DNA of 64,000 bases, taken from contig CP136061.1 in assembly GCA_032622095.1 (NCBI GenBank), forward strand, positions 64,047,127 to 64,111,126. The letters are read 5' to 3'. Position 1 is the first letter of the stretch, and each line of letters starts with the position of its first letter. A program made the position numbers and the translations under genes. Origin of the DNA: Siphonodentalium dalli. Taxonomy: Eukaryota > Mollusca > Scaphopoda > Gadilida > Siphonodentaliidae. This document shows, piece after piece, positions 35,010 through 49,800 of this stretch. Below the pieces are notes generated by a model, which had not been told where the DNA came from, searched no databases, and saw only the letters and a list, made by a program, of their open reading frames with translations.

Positions 35010-37680
35010 TTAGGTTTGTATATAAGATGGTGTATGTAAATCCAACCGAAAGCCATTGACTGGAGGTAGCGTTGTGTTCCATGCGGTGTCCGACACTATG
35101 CTATGAATTTGGATAGTCACTATAAGCTAGTGTTTCGTGTCTATTTTTATTCGCCGACTACTCATCAGGGACAGGCGATTAGGCAATGTAGGAACATGGG
35201 ACACAGACCACTAGTCTGTTGGTGATTGTTGAGTATATTTCACAATCAAAAATTAAAAACGACTACTCATTAGGGCACCGCGTGGAACACATTGCTACCT
35301 CCAGTCAATGGCTTACGGTTGGATGTACATACACCATCTTATATACAAACCACACTCAATGTGTCAGCCCTAGTAAAGTGCTGTTGTCAAGCCATTCTAG
35401 GTTGCATATAATATGCAAATACATAACAATTTCTGCATCTAAAATGCAACAAATAGGCATAAACTATGCTGGTTTAAACTATGACTGTCACATTACTAAC
35501 TCATTTGACTCAAAGTGCAAAACTTGGGTGTGATACGACCGACTGCTCTAATGAAATAAGCAGCACGATGGAATCTATAAATTCCGAGCTCAGAATACTC
35601 ATTAAAGTGACATATCATATGCCGAATTATAAAATTGGCACATATCGTGCATGCCCAAAAATATTGGGTGCTTCAAAAATCAGGCCAACTACATTTAAAA
35701 TATGCATACTATGCCGATCTAAATTATCACGCGTTTCCTGATGAGATTCCGCGTTATCACTAGTATACTATAGTGAAAAAGTGAATCGAAACATATGCTC
35801 AATTTAAAATATGACCATCCGGGCAATGTAGGAACATGGGACACAGACCACTAGTCTCTTGGTGATTGTTGAGTATATTTCACAATCAAAAATTAAAAAC
35901 AATAACCCGAAGAAGTCACATAAAACCTAAATAAATGTTTAAGCATTATTTAAACTTCGCCAAACTTCGAAATCCAAAACCTTGGACAGAGGCTAGACTG
36001 AAAACATATGTGCCAATTAATGGTAATCAATTCATTCTTGACGCTACAGTCAGAAATATGTCAGACTAAGATAAACAGCGAGTCAAATACGACACTAAAG
36101 AAGTGATTAATTTCTTATCCCAACATCAGTGGTATCAATTTCACACCACATATGTGGCATATATCGTCACGTGACCCAACCAACTTATGTTAGCTGGACT
36201 AGACTGGGCACTAAAGCCATTGGACACGCCTTAAAGCGTGATTGACGGCTGAACTGCCACGTGCTGGCTTTATACTATACACAACTCAAAATATCGGAAT
36301 TTTTATCTTATAGCGACCAGGCAGTCTTCAGAGCGACATTGTACGCGGACAGTTTGAAGCTACAAACCATCCAACCTACCACAAACGGGACAAAGACGAA
36401 TATGGAATCCTATGAATTCCTGATATACAGAATGATTGCACGATACGTGCAAATCCAACATACCACAAACGTGGCAAAGACAAATATTGAATCCTATGCA
36501 TTCCGAAGATACAGACTGATTGCATGAAATTTGCAAATCCAACAATTCCACATGACGTGGCACAAACTATATACACATGGAATACATGTTAACAGACATA
36601 TAAAATGTCGACTTATCTAATTAAATCGCCTGTCCCTGATGAGTAGTCGGCGATTAAAAATAGACACGAAACACTAGCTTATAGTGACTATCCAAATTCA
36701 TAGCATAGTGTCGGGCACCGCGTGGAACACATCGCTACCTCCAGACAATGGCTTACGGTTGGATGTACATACACCATCTTATATACAAAATTGACACTCA
36801 ATGTGTCAGCCCTAGTAAAGCGCTGTTGTAAAGACAGGTCAAGCCATTCTAGGTTGCATATAATATGCAAATACATAACAATTTCTGCATCTAAAATGCA
36901 ACAAATAGGCATAAACTATGCTGGTTTAAACTATGACTGTCACATTACTAACTCATTTGACTCAAAGTGCAAAACTTGGGTGTGATACGACCGACTGCTC
37001 TAATGAAATAAGCAGCACGATGGAATCTATAAATTCCGAGCTCAGAATACTCATTAAAGTGGCATATCATATGCCGAATTATAAAATTGGCACATATCGT
37101 ACATTCCCAAAAATATTGGGTGCTTCTGGCCTAGAAAAATCAGGCCAACTACATTTAAAATAGGCATACTATGCCGATCTAAATTATCACGCGTTTCCTG
37201 ATGAGATTCCGCGTTATCACTAGTATACTATAGTGAAAAAGTGAATCGAAACATATGCTCAATTTAAAATATGACCATCCGGGCAATGTAGGAACATGGG
37301 ATACAGACCACTAGTCTGTTGGTGATTGTTGAGTATATTTCACAATCAAAAATTCAAAAATATTTTTCGGTATCCACTCAAACACTGAATTTTTTTTATT
37401 ACACGCATTTCAAACGAAATTCAGCATTTACAAAATAAATTTTCTCATAAACGCCTTCAATTGATGCACCAAAGCCAACAGCTGATATCTGTCCATTACT
37501 CAGTCTTACTTCACTGCCCACAACAGAGAAATATAGTTCCGATATTAATCCATTTATTTCCCTTTAAGTATGTCAGTATTCAACACAAAATAATTTTATC
37601 AAGAGGTCCAAGAAAATTTATTGGTTTAATTATGAACATCGGAAACGTTCATGTTAACCGTATGGCAAAATGCACTGGTT

Positions 37681-38280
37681 CCTACAGGAGCTAATTGTGT
37701 GAATGTGGAGGGTGTGTGATTATATAATAATGTACGGTATCCTATGGGAGCTAATTGTGTGAATGTGGAGGGTGTGTGATTATATAATAATGTACGGTAT
37801 CCTATGGGAGATAATTGTGTGAATGTGCAGGTTGTGTGATTATATAATAATGTACTGATTCATACGGGAGCTAATTATATGAATGTAGATGGTGTGTGAT
37901 TATATAATAATGCTCTGTATCCTACGGGAGCTAATTGTGTGAATGTGGAGGGTGTGTGATTATATAATAATGCACCAATTCCTACGGGAGCTAACTGTGT
38001 TAATGTTGAGGGTGTGTGATTATATAATAATGCACTGTATCCTACGGGAGCTAATTATATGAATGTAGATGGTGTGTGATTATATAATAATGTACTGATT
38101 CATACGGGAGCTAATTGTATGAATGTAGATGGTGTGTGATTATATAATAATGTACTGATTCATACGGGAGCTAATTGTGTGAATGTGGAGGTTGTGTGAT
38201 TATATAATAATGTACTGATTCCTACGGGAGCTAATTGTATGAATGTAGATGGTGTGTGATTATATAATAATGCACTTTAT
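37681..38280 (+). repeat. 60-bp minisatellite, ten units
   Basis: Exactly ten 60-bp units with no length variation: 'cctacgggagctaattgtgt gaatgtggagggtgtgtgat' followed by 'tatataataatgtactgatt'. The first unit is continuous with the end of duplicated segment Z, so Z carries the array edge. Confidence 0.9.
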
Positions 38281-38419
38281 TCCACACCCATTGACGTGAG
38301 TCGCATGAATTCAACGGAATCCCAGCCATTGAATACATATTAGTGTATACCTCTAGTGGAATACAAGCCGGAACTATTCTTGTTGACGTTGCCTCCAAGA
38401 AAGATGACGTACATTACGT

Positions 38420-38724
38420 CGATCACCCGCTTCCGGTGATCCCCCGATAATATTACTGGTTATTTATCAGACTAAAATCACAATAAAGGTAGCTATATTA
38501 ACAATGAAGGTGACATTCATGGATTGAACTTATCTGACTGAACGGTGTAGAATAAATACAGAACACAACTTGCATCATAATCTCGAATCTTTTATCGAAC
38601 TCGTTGCGGACGGCGCAAAGTTATATTTCGCTCGAGCTACGCTCTCACGAAATATATCCTTGCGCCATCCGCAACTCATTCGATAAAAGAGTCTCGATTA
38701 AGATGCGCGTTGTGTTCTGTCTAT
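38420..38724. mobile_element. Hairpin MITE splitting the 60-bp minisatellite
   Basis: Arms of about 70 bp at 38559-38628 and 38649-38722 pair almost fully ('cttttatcgaactcgttgcg' against 'cgcaactcattcgataaaag', flanked by 'cagaacacaac' and 'gttgtgttctg'). Loop: 'ctcgagctacgctctc'. Minisatellite units resume right after it. A related but half-decayed copy is at 53225-53470. No coding capacity. Confidence 0.6.
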
Positions 38725-38868
38725 GTATCCTACGGGAGCTAATTGTGTGAATGTGGAGGGTGTGTGATTATATAATAATGTACTGATTCAAACCGGAGCT
38801 AATTGTATGAATGTGGAGATTGTGTGATTATATAATAATGTACTGAATCTTACGGGAGGGGCTTATTC
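38725..38868 (+). repeat. 60-bp minisatellite, second island
   Basis: About 2.4 units of the same 60-bp minisatellite as at 37681, separated from it by the hairpin element. Confidence 0.85.
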
Positions 38869-40430
38869 TCACTTTGCCGAGGAGCCTGCAGAAATATCAA
38901 ATATCACTGGCAAAGGAGTCAGGGTCGCACCTATAGTCTGTATTAATTAAAAAACGGTTTGCTTCCGAGATGTGTTTTTTCAGCATGCCGAATGAATGAA
39001 TTTAAAATGAGTAGTCGTCAGATGAGCGATTTTCATGTTCACTCAGTGAAATTATAATCTGCTGTTTGTAACAGATTCGTATTCATATTTAATATTTAAA
39101 CGTGGTATACATGTGTAGCAGGTATTTTGGTTTTGTTTGTAGTATAAATGAGATATCAGCTAAGTTATATTGTATATTGATCTTTGACATGCATAATGCT
39201 TCTCGAAACAATGTCGTCTTTTCCCCAACGCGTTGTCTACTCTAAACTGAGTGTGTGGAATCGATGCGACAAACCATCTCCTCAACACTCACTGTCGTCA
39301 ACTGTCTTTGTAGTGGGGCTACCCTCTTCAGCTGAGACTTCTAGTCTCGATGCAAAGTATTCAGAAAATATCCATTTGATTCTGCAACAATAATCTCAAC
39401 AACTCAGTGTTAAAGATGATAAGGTGTTGCTGCTGTAAAATTACCTATCTGATTCGATAAATATACTTTCATCGACTGTCCTGTTGTTGGAGTAACATTT
39501 ACATTCGTCGGTTCAATGCAAATCTCTTGTTTATACATGTATATGCCTAACTAAAAACTATAAATGGATGATAATGCATTTTATAAACCATAGGCTATGT
39601 TTCACTACAACCTATAAATGTTACATCCAAACATACTAATTTCAATTAGACTTAAATTACTTTAAACAATAGGCATGCTATGTGGTACTGACATCTACGG
39701 TATTGTTGCTGTCCATCTAAGGCATGGACATCAGTTAACTTATATTGATAGCAAATTCCATGTGCCTTTCGAAATAACGCGTCTTTGTCAAACATTGCCA
39801 TGCTATTTTATACACTTGGATCTCAAATGGCGGCAAGTTAATTTTCTCACTTTGAAATGAGCCTATATAAATAACTTAATAAAATAAGAAAGCGAATGCA
39901 ACATAATCAACATAATTCACCACATAAAGACAGCAGACCTATACAGAATCGACCATATATACTGCAACTTAGTGGTGGCAGCAGTTTTCAACCTCAGAGG
40001 AGAAAATATCGGGCGGTGAGCACATCTTGTTGACATTTCAAGAGGGTATTAATCAAGAACCAGAGTAGCATTTTGGAATACTTACCTGTAGATTTTATTT
40101 TATTGCTGAAATAGTTCGCCACTGAGATTTGCACATTCGTATGTTAAACTATTGTCATATATTTGTTGATGTTTGTTATCTCCTTGTATATATTTTATTT
40201 TTATATAATTGCAAATAGAAGATTTATGAATTAAACACCGATTCTTTCCTAACATCAATATTGAATCAGCGCCATTCGTTTCAAAACCCAAGTTTCCAAA
40301 TCAGAGAAATCATTAAACCCCAAACCAAACGAGGAATAGACTATAAGCGGCAAACGATTGAACTAAGGGATTATTGACACCTCGTGCAAGTACCCCTGGA
40401 AACAATAGCTGTCGGCAGATCGAGATGCTC
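38869..40430. other. Presumed intronic or 3' region of the receptor-like gene
   Basis: No firm feature. Two candidate downstream exons of the minus-strand gene were considered. One is about 40180-40100 (GDNKHQQIYDNSLTYECANLSG, then a stop), with a strong donor-like CTACAG/GTAAGT at about 40087. The other begins after an acceptor-like 'ttattgttgcag' near 39395. The phases do not settle between them, so neither is called as coding. Confidence 0.3.
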
Positions 40431-40432
40431 CT

Positions 40433-40522
40433 TGTGGAGGGTGTGTGATTATACAATAATGTACTGAATCCTACGGGAGCTAATTGTGTGAATGTGGAGG
40501 GTGTGTGATTATATAATAATGA
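40433..40522 (+). repeat. 60-bp minisatellite, third island
   Basis: About 1.5 units of the 60-bp minisatellite. They lie inside a 199-codon minus frame (40313-40912), whose NHTPST repeats are simply this satellite translated. Confidence 0.8.
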
Positions 40523-40837
40523 AAGTAAGGTTAGTTCATCTGATTCACAAGAATTTTTAAATATTACTGTTGAGCATTGGTACACATAAGTGAATCGGTC
40601 ACTAACGGATGGACTGGCGTGAATTTGAAAATTTCTATATCCATTCTGGGGGAGAACAATATTTATATAACTGCAACTTTTTTCACAATCCATTGGCAAG
40701 CGTATATAAGAATAGACAAAATACACCGCAGGGCACATTTTCAAATACATCAGACTTTGCTGGAAATTACATTTGACAGGAAAATGTATTCCAAATTGTT
40801 TGTTTAAAGACAACGGATGCTCAAAATTACAACATAC

Positions 40838-40899
40838 CATCAGTTGTTGCTTTCTGCTGATTCTCGTATATGACGTTAGGCTGAGTATGATGTTTCCTC
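40838..40899 (-). CDS. Candidate cytoplasmic exon of the receptor-like gene
   Basis: The acceptor GATTATTTCAG precedes 40899 and the donor GTATGT begins at 40837. The 62 bp read RKHHTQPNVIYENQQKATTD in the phase left by the TM exon (AG + G gives Arg). A longer open frame in another phase (40313-40912) overlaps it, but it is partly minisatellite. The very long intron makes this exon less certain than the other three. Confidence 0.5.
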
Positions 40900-43800
40900 C
40901 TGAAATAATCACAGATACGTTTGTGGTAATTAATGAACACTCACAAACAAGATATTAACCCTTCACCTAAGACAATAGGCTGCTATTTATATATATATAT
41001 ATATTATATTTATAACTAATATTGAACAGCAACAAGAACTCAGGTAGAAATTGTCAGTGAAAGAGCATGCATGCATGTACTAATAAAGAAATGGACGTTA
41101 ATTTGCTTGTGGTCCATGGAGTGTGGATGCAATTTGATATGACATTTTGTATGGAACTCACACTTAAAACTATACCAAGTCTTCTCAGTCCACAACAGCC
41201 TGGGATATCGGTTGGGTTGATGCTGTTATGGACCGAGTCCCATCCCGTTACTCTTCTATAACAGACTTTACTCCCAGAATCGTGGATGGGAGTTATCTTG
41301 TTTGTATGTCTTCTGATTAGGTCAAATGTATATGAACATAGAGGGTATCATTTCCCAAGCATGATGATATCAAACGTGTATATTCGAGGTCGGTTGAATG
41401 TCAAAGCAATGATATTTGTAAGTAAACAAAGCATTGTTTTCCATAGAAGTTTTATTTGTAGCGTATCAGAAAATGTATGTAAACAATAAATTTAACGATA
41501 GTATTACCACTTTACCTTTTTTTCTATCATGGTAAATGATATATCATTTTGAAGACAAATTAATTGCAGACATGTCAGATGATTAATCACATTCAGAGGT
41601 CCACGTGCATGCCCAGGCTCTACATGTAAATGTAGTTCGTCTTTTCAATGAAAGTCTGATATAGAACAGGATGGGACTAGGTCCAAAACAGCATCAACCC
41701 AACCTATATCACAAGCCGTTGTGGTCCGAGAAGACGACTTGGTCTAACATAAAACATGCCAGACAAACTCCCATCCATACTCTGTGGAACGCAACAAACT
41801 CAACATTCGTTTATTACAATGATAATTTGGTTGCGCATTACAAGTTGTTTCCAAACAATAAGGAAATAAATAGTGGTTTGCTCGCATGTAAAATCACATG
41901 ATACAATTTCAACCAACAAACGTACTGCATTGAAGTTCCATAGCATGAATGCATGTATTAATGTAGATATTATTTTAAGAAAAGACGTGCATCTAAAGGA
42001 AGGTGCCATTTTTAATCATACAATTATCACCAAGTTTTCAAGAAATATCTATGAATTTTATTCGCCCAAATTCACACAATCAAGAATATCTTTATTAAAA
42101 GTTATACAGAAACAAAACATGTCAGTCACCATGTTCATGTTCATCTACTGAAGTTATACAGATACAAAACAAGACAGTCACCATGTTCATGTATATCTAC
42201 TGAAGTTATACAGATACAAAACAAGAGAGTCACCATGTTCATCTACTGAAGTTATACAGATACAAAACAAGACAGTCACCATATTCATGTTCATCTACTG
42301 AAGTTATACAGATACAAAACAAGACAGTCACCATGTTCATGTATATCTACTGAAGTTATAGATACAAAACAAGACAGTCACCATGTTCATGTATATCTAC
42401 TGAAGTTATACAGATACAAAACAAGACAGTCACCATGTTCATGTATATCTACTGAAGTTATACAGATACAAAACAAGACAGTCACCATGTTTATCTACTG
42501 AAGTTATACAGATACAAAACAAGACAGTCACCATGTTCATCTACTGAAGTTATACAGATACAAAACAAGACAGTCACCATGTTCATGTTTATCTACTGAA
42601 GTTATACAGATACAAAACAAGTCAGTCACCATGTTCATCTACTGAAGTTATACAGATACAAAACAAGACAGTCACCATGTTCATGTTTATCTACTGAAGT
42701 TATACAGATACAAAACAAGACAGTCACCATATTCATGTTCATCTACTGAAGTTATACAGATATAAAACAAGACAGTCACCATGTTCATCTACTGAAGTTA
42801 TACAGATACAAAACAAGTCAGTCACCATGTTCATCTACTGAAGTTATACAGATACAAAACAAGACAGTCACCATGTTCATGTTTATCTACTGAAGTTATA
42901 CAGATACAAAACAAGACAGTCACCATATGCATGTTCATCTACTGAAGTTATACAGATATAAAACAAGTCAGTCACCATGTTCATCTACTGAAGTTATACA
43001 GATACAAAACAAGACAGTCACCATGTTCATGTATATCTAGTGAAGTTATATAGATACAAGACAGTCACCATGTTTATGTTCATCTACTGAAGTTATACAG
43101 ATACAAAACAAGACAGTCACCATGTTCATCTACTGGAGTTATACAGATACAAAACAAGACAGTCACCATGTTCATGTTCATCTACTGAAGTTATACAGAT
43201 ACAAAACAAGACAGTCACCATGTTCATGTATATCTACTGAAGTTATACAGATACAAAACAAGACAGTCACCATGTCCATCTACTGAAGTTATACAGATAC
43301 AAAACAAGACAGTCACCATGTTCATGTTCATCTACTGAAGTTATACAGATACAAAACAAGACAGTCACCATGTTCATCTACTGAAGTTATACAGATACAA
43401 AACAAGACAGTCACCATGTCCATCTACTGAAGTTATACAGATACAAAAAACGACAGTCACCATGTTCATGTTCATCTACTGAAGTTATACAGATACAAAA
43501 CAAGACAGTCACCATGTTCATGTTCATCTACTGAAGTTATACAGATACAAAACAAGACAGTCACCATGTTCATGTTCATCTACTGAAGTTATACAGATAC
43601 AAAACAAGACAGTCACCATGTTCATCTACTGAAGTTATACAGATACAAAACAAGACAGTCACCATGTTCATGTTCATCTACTGAAGTTATACAGATACAA
43701 AACAAGACAGTCACCATGTTCATGTTCATCTACTGAAGTTATACAGATACAAAACAAGACAGTCACCATGTTCATCTACTGAAGTTATACAGATACAAAA

Positions 43801-46800
43801 CAAGACAGTCACCATGTTCATGTTCATCTACTGAAGTTATACATATACAAAACAAGACAGTCACCATGTTCATCTACTGAAGTTATACATATACAAAACA
43901 AGACAGTCACCATGTTCATGTTCATCTACTGAAGTTATACAGATACAAAACACGTCAGTCACCATGTTCATGTTCATCTACTGAAGTTATACAGATACAA
44001 AACAAGAGTCACCATGTTCATGTTCATCTACTGAAGTTATACAGATACAAAACAAGACAGTCACCATGTTCATCTACTGAAGTTATACAGATACAAAACA
44101 AGACAGTCACCATATTCATGTTCATCTACTGAAGTTATACAGATATAAAACAAGACAGTCACCATGTTCATGTTCATCTACTGAAGTTATACAGATATAA
44201 AACAAGACAGTCACCATGTTCATGTATATCTACTGAAGTTATACAGATACAAAACAAGACAGTCACCATGTTCATGTTCATCTACTGAAGTTATACAGAT
44301 ACAAAACAAGACAGTCACCATATTCATGTTCATCTACTGAAGTTATACAGATACAAAACAAGACAGTCACCATATTCATGTTCATCTACTGAAGTTATAC
44401 AGATATAAAACAAGACAGTCACCATGTTCATGTTCATCTACTGAAGTTATACAGATATAAAACAAGACAGTCACCATATTCATGTTCATCTACTGAAGTT
44501 ATACAGATATAAAACAAGACAGTCACCATGTTCATGTATATCTACTGAAGTTATACAGATATAAAACAAGACAGTCACCATGTTCATGTATATCTACTGA
44601 AGTTATACAGATATAAAACAAGACAGTCACCATGTTCATGTTCATCTACTGAAGTTATACAGATATAAAACAAGACAGTCACCATATTCATGTTCATCTA
44701 CTGAAGTTATACAGATACAAAACAAGACAGTCACCATATTCATGTTCATCTACTGAAGTTATACAGATATAAAACAAGACAGTCACCATGTTCATGTTCA
44801 TCTACTGAAGTTATACAGATATAAAACAAGACAGTCACCATGTTCATGTATATCTACTGAAGTTATACAGATACAAAACAAGACAGTCACCATGTTCATG
44901 TTCATCTACTGAAGTTATACAGATATAAAACAAGACAGTCACCATGTTCATGTTCATCTACTGAAGTTATACAGATATAAAACAAGACAGTCACCATGTT
45001 CATGTATATCTACTGAAGTTATACAGATATAAAACAAGACAGTCACCATGTTCATGTTCATCTACTGAAGTTATACAGATATAAAACAAGACAGTCACCA
45101 TGTTCATGTATATCTACTGAAGTTATACAGATACAAAACAAGACAGTCACCATGTTCATCTACTGAAGTTATACAGATACAAAACAAGACAGTCACCATG
45201 TTCATGTTCATCTACTGAAGTTATACAGATACAAAACAAGACAGTCACCATGTTCATCTACTGAAGTTATACATATACAAAACAAGACAGTCACCATGTT
45301 CATGTTCATCTACTGAAGTTATACAGATACAAAACACGTCAGTCACCATGTTCATGTTCATCTACTGAAGTTATACAGATACAAAACAAGAGTCACCATG
45401 TTCATGTTCATCTACTGAAGTTATACAGATACAAAACAAGACAGTCACCATGTTCATCTACTGAAGTTATACAGATACAAAACAAGACAGTCACCATATT
45501 CATGTTCATCTACTGAAGTTATACAGATATAAAACAAGACAGTCACCATGTTCATGTTCATCTACTGAAGTTATACAGATATAAAACAAGACAGTCACCA
45601 TGTTCATGTATATCTACTGAAGTTATACAGATACAAAACAAGACAGTCACCATGTTCATGTTCATCTACTGAAGTTATACAGATACAAAACAAGACAGTC
45701 ACCATATTCATGTTCATCTACTGAAGTTATACAGATACAAAACAAGACAGTCACCATGTTCATGTTCATCTACTGAAGCTATGCAGATACAAAACAAGAC
45801 AGTCACCATGTTCATCTACTGAAGTTATACAGATACAAAACAAGACAGTCACCATGTTCATGTTCATCTACTGAAGTTATACAGATACAAAACAAGACAG
45901 TCACCATGTTCATGTTTATCTACTGAAGTTATAGAGATACAAAACAAGACAGTCACCATATTCATGTTCATCTACTGAAGTTATACAGATATAAAACAAG
46001 ACAGTCACCATGTTCATGTTCATCTACTGAAGTTATAAATATACAAAACAAGACAGTCACCATGTTCATCTACTGAAGTTATACAGATACAAAACAAGAC
46101 AGTCACCATGTTCATGTTTATCTACTGAAGTTATACAGATACAAAACAAGACAGTCACCATGTTCATGTACTGAATTTATACAGATACAAAACAAGACAG
46201 TCACCATATTCATGTTCATCTACTGAAGTTATAGATATAAAACAAGACAGTCACCATGTTCATGTTCATCTACTGAAGTTATACAGATACAAAACAAGAC
46301 AGTCACCATGTTCATGTTCATCTACTGAAGTTATACAGATACAAAACAAGACAGTCACCATGTTCATGTTCATCTACTGAAGTTATACAGATACAAAACA
46401 AGACAGTCACCATGTTCATCTACTGAAGTTATACAGATACAAAACAAGACAGTCACCATGTTCATGTTCATCTACTGAAGTTATACAGATACAAAACAAG
46501 ACAGTCACCATATTCATGTTCATCTACTGAAGTTATACAGATATAAAACAAGACAGTCACCATGTTCATGTTCATCTACTGAAGTTATACAGATACAAAA
46601 CAAGAGTCACCATGTTTATGTTCATCTACTAAAGTTATACAGATACAAAACAAGACAGTCACCATTTCATGTTCATCTACTGAAGTTATACAGATATAAA
46701 ACAAGACAGTCACCATGTTCATGTTCATCTACTGAAGTTATACAGATACAAAACAAGACAGTCACCATGTTCATCTACTGAAGTTATACAGATACAAAAC

Positions 46801-49800
46801 AAGACAGTCACCATGTTCATGTTTGTCTACTGAAGTTATACAGATACAAAACATGTCAGTCACCATGTTCATGTTCATCTACTGAAGTTATACAGATACA
46901 AAACAAGACAGTCACCATGTTCATCTACTGAAGTTATACAGATACAAAACAAGACAGTCACCATGTTCATGTTTGTCTACTGAAGTTATACAGATACAAA
47001 ACATGTCAGTCACCATGTTCATGTTCATCTACTGAAGTTATACAGATACAAAACAAGACAGTCACCATGTTCATCTACTGAAGTTATACAGATACAAAAC
47101 AAGACAGTCACCATATTCATGTTCATCTACTGAAGTTATACAGATATAAAACAAGACAGTCACCATGTTCATGTTCATCTACTGAAGTTATACAGATATA
47201 AAACAAGACAGTCACCATGTTCATGTATATCTACTGAAGTTATACAGATACAAAACAAGACAGTCACCATGTTCATGTTCATCTACTGAAGTTATACAGA
47301 TACAAAACAAGACAGTCACCATGTTCATGTTTATCTACTGAAGTTATACAGATACAAAACAAGACAGTCACCATGTTCATGTTTATCTACTGAAGTTATA
47401 CAGATACAAAACATGTCAGTCACCATGTTCATGTTTATCTACTGAAGTTATACAGATACAAAACAAGACAGTCACCATGTTCATCTACTGAAGTTATACA
47501 GATACAAAACAAGACAGTCACCATGTTCATGTTTATCTACTGAAGTTATACAGATACAAAACATGTCAGTCACCATGTTCATGTTTATCTACTGAAGTTA
47601 TACAGATACAAAACAAGACAGTCACCATGTTCATCTACTGAAGTTATACAGATAAAAAACAAGACAGTCACCATGTTCATGTTTATCTACTGAAGTTATA
47701 CAGATACAAAACATGTCAGTCACCATGTTCATCTACTGAAGTTATACAGATACAAAACAAGACAGTCACCATGTTCATCTACTGAAGTTATACAGATACA
47801 AAACAAGACAGTCACCATGTTCATGTTCATCTACTGAAGTTATACAGATACAAAACAAGACAGTCACCATGTTCATACTGAAGTTATACAGATACAAAAC
47901 AAGACAGTCACCATGTTCATGTTTATCTACTGAAGTTATACAGATACAAAACAAGACAGTCACCATATTCATGTTCATCTACTGAAGTTATACAGATATA
48001 AAACAAGACAGTCACCATGTTCATCTACTGAAGTTATACAGATACAAAACAAGTCAGTCACCATGTTCATCTACTGAAGTTATACAGATACAAAACAAGA
48101 CAGTCACCATGTTCATGTTTATCTACTGAAGTTATACAGATACAAAACAAGACAGTCACCATATGCATGTTCATCTACTGAAGTTATACAGATATAAAAC
48201 AAGTCAGTCACCATGTTCATCTACTGAAGTTATACAGATACAAAACAAGACAGTCACCATGTTCATGTATATCTAGTGAAGTTATATAGATACAAGACAG
48301 TCACCATGTTTATGTTCATCTACTGAAGTTATACAGATACAAAACAAGACAGTCACCATGTTCATCTACTGGAGTTATACAGATACAAAACAAGACAGTC
48401 ACCATGTTCATGTTCATCTACTGAAGTTATACAGATACAAAATAAGACAGTCACCATGTTCATGTATATCTACTGAAGTTATACAGATACAAAACAAGAC
48501 AGTCACCATGTCCATCTACTGAAGTTATACAGATACAAAACAAGACAGTCACCATGTTCATGTTCATCTACTGAAGTTATACAGATACAAAACAAGACAG
48601 TCACCATGTTCATCTACTGAAGTTATACAGATACAAAACAAGACAGTCACCATGTCCATCTACTGAAGTTATACAGATACAAAAAAAGACAGTCACCATG
48701 TTCATGTTCATCTACTGAAGTTATACAGATACAAAACAAGACAGTCACCATGTTCATGTTCATCTACTGAAGTTATACAGATACAAAACAAGACAGTCAC
48801 CATGTTCATGTTCATCTACTGAAGTTATACAGATACAAAACAAGACAGTCACCATGTTCATCTACTGAAGTTATACAGATACAAAACAAGACAGTCACCA
48901 TGTTCATGTTCATCTACTGAAGTTATACAGATACAAAACAAGACAGTCACCATGTTCATGTTCATCTACTGAAGTTATACAGATACAAAACAAGACAGTC
49001 ACCATGTTCATCTACTGAAGTTATACAGATACAAAACAAGACAGTCACCATGTTCATGTTCATCTACTGAAGTTATACAGATACAAAACAAGACAGTCAC
49101 CATGTTCATGTTCATCTACTGAAGTTATACAGATACAAAACACGTCAGTCACCATGTTCATGTTCATCTACTGAAGTTATACAGATACAAAACAAGAGTC
49201 ACCATGTTCATGTTCATCTACTGAAGTTATACAGATACAAAACAAGACAGTCACCATGTTCATCTACTGAAGTTATACAGATACAAAACAAGACAGTCAC
49301 CATATTCATGTTCATCTACTGAAGTTATACAGATATAAAACAAGACAGTCACCATGTTCATGTTCATCTACTGAAGTTATACAGATATAAAACAAGACAG
49401 TCACCATGTTCATGTATATCTACTGAAGTTATACAGATACAAAACAAGACAGTCACCATGTTCATGTTCATCTACTGAAGTTATACAGATACAAAACAAG
49501 ACAGTCACCATATTCATGTTCATCTACTGAAGTTATACAGATACAAAACAAGACAGTCACCATATTCATGTTCATCTACTGAAGTTATACAGATATAAAA
49601 CAAGACAGTCACCATGTTCATGTTCATCTACTGAAGTTATACAGATATAAAACAAGACAGTCACCATATTCATGTTCATCTACTGAAGTTATACAGATAT
49701 AAAACAAGACAGTCACCATGTTCATGTATATCTACTGAAGTTATACAGATATAAAACAAGACAGTCACCATGTTCATGTATATCTACTGAAGTTATACAG

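Larger units (their letters stand above)
33462..37703. repeat. Mosaic of direct and inverted duplications
   Basis: Three recurring segments are visible. Z ('aatatttttcggtatccactc' to 'tacaggagctaattgtgtgaa') is at 33462-33792 and 37355-37703, nearly identical. X ('tttgtatataagatggtgta...') is direct at 33793 and 35013 and inverted ending near 35347 and 36789. Y ('cactcaatgtgtcagcc' to 'cacaatcaaaaatt') is at about 35348-35905 and 36789-37352, with a tail copy at 35181-35258. The open frames at 33549/37461 and 35219/36722 are copies of each other for this reason and show no domain. It looks like an element with X as its ends, inserted into Z and then duplicated. Confidence 0.65.

Noticed and set aside
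40313-40912. 199-codon minus frame
   Set aside because: Its end is translated 60-bp minisatellite (NHTPST repeats). The start overlaps a better-supported 62-bp exon in another phase.
47775-47978. 67-codon minus frame in the minisatellite
   Set aside because: Repeats of the 52/46-bp unit read through; the unit length is not a multiple of three and neighbouring units break the frame.
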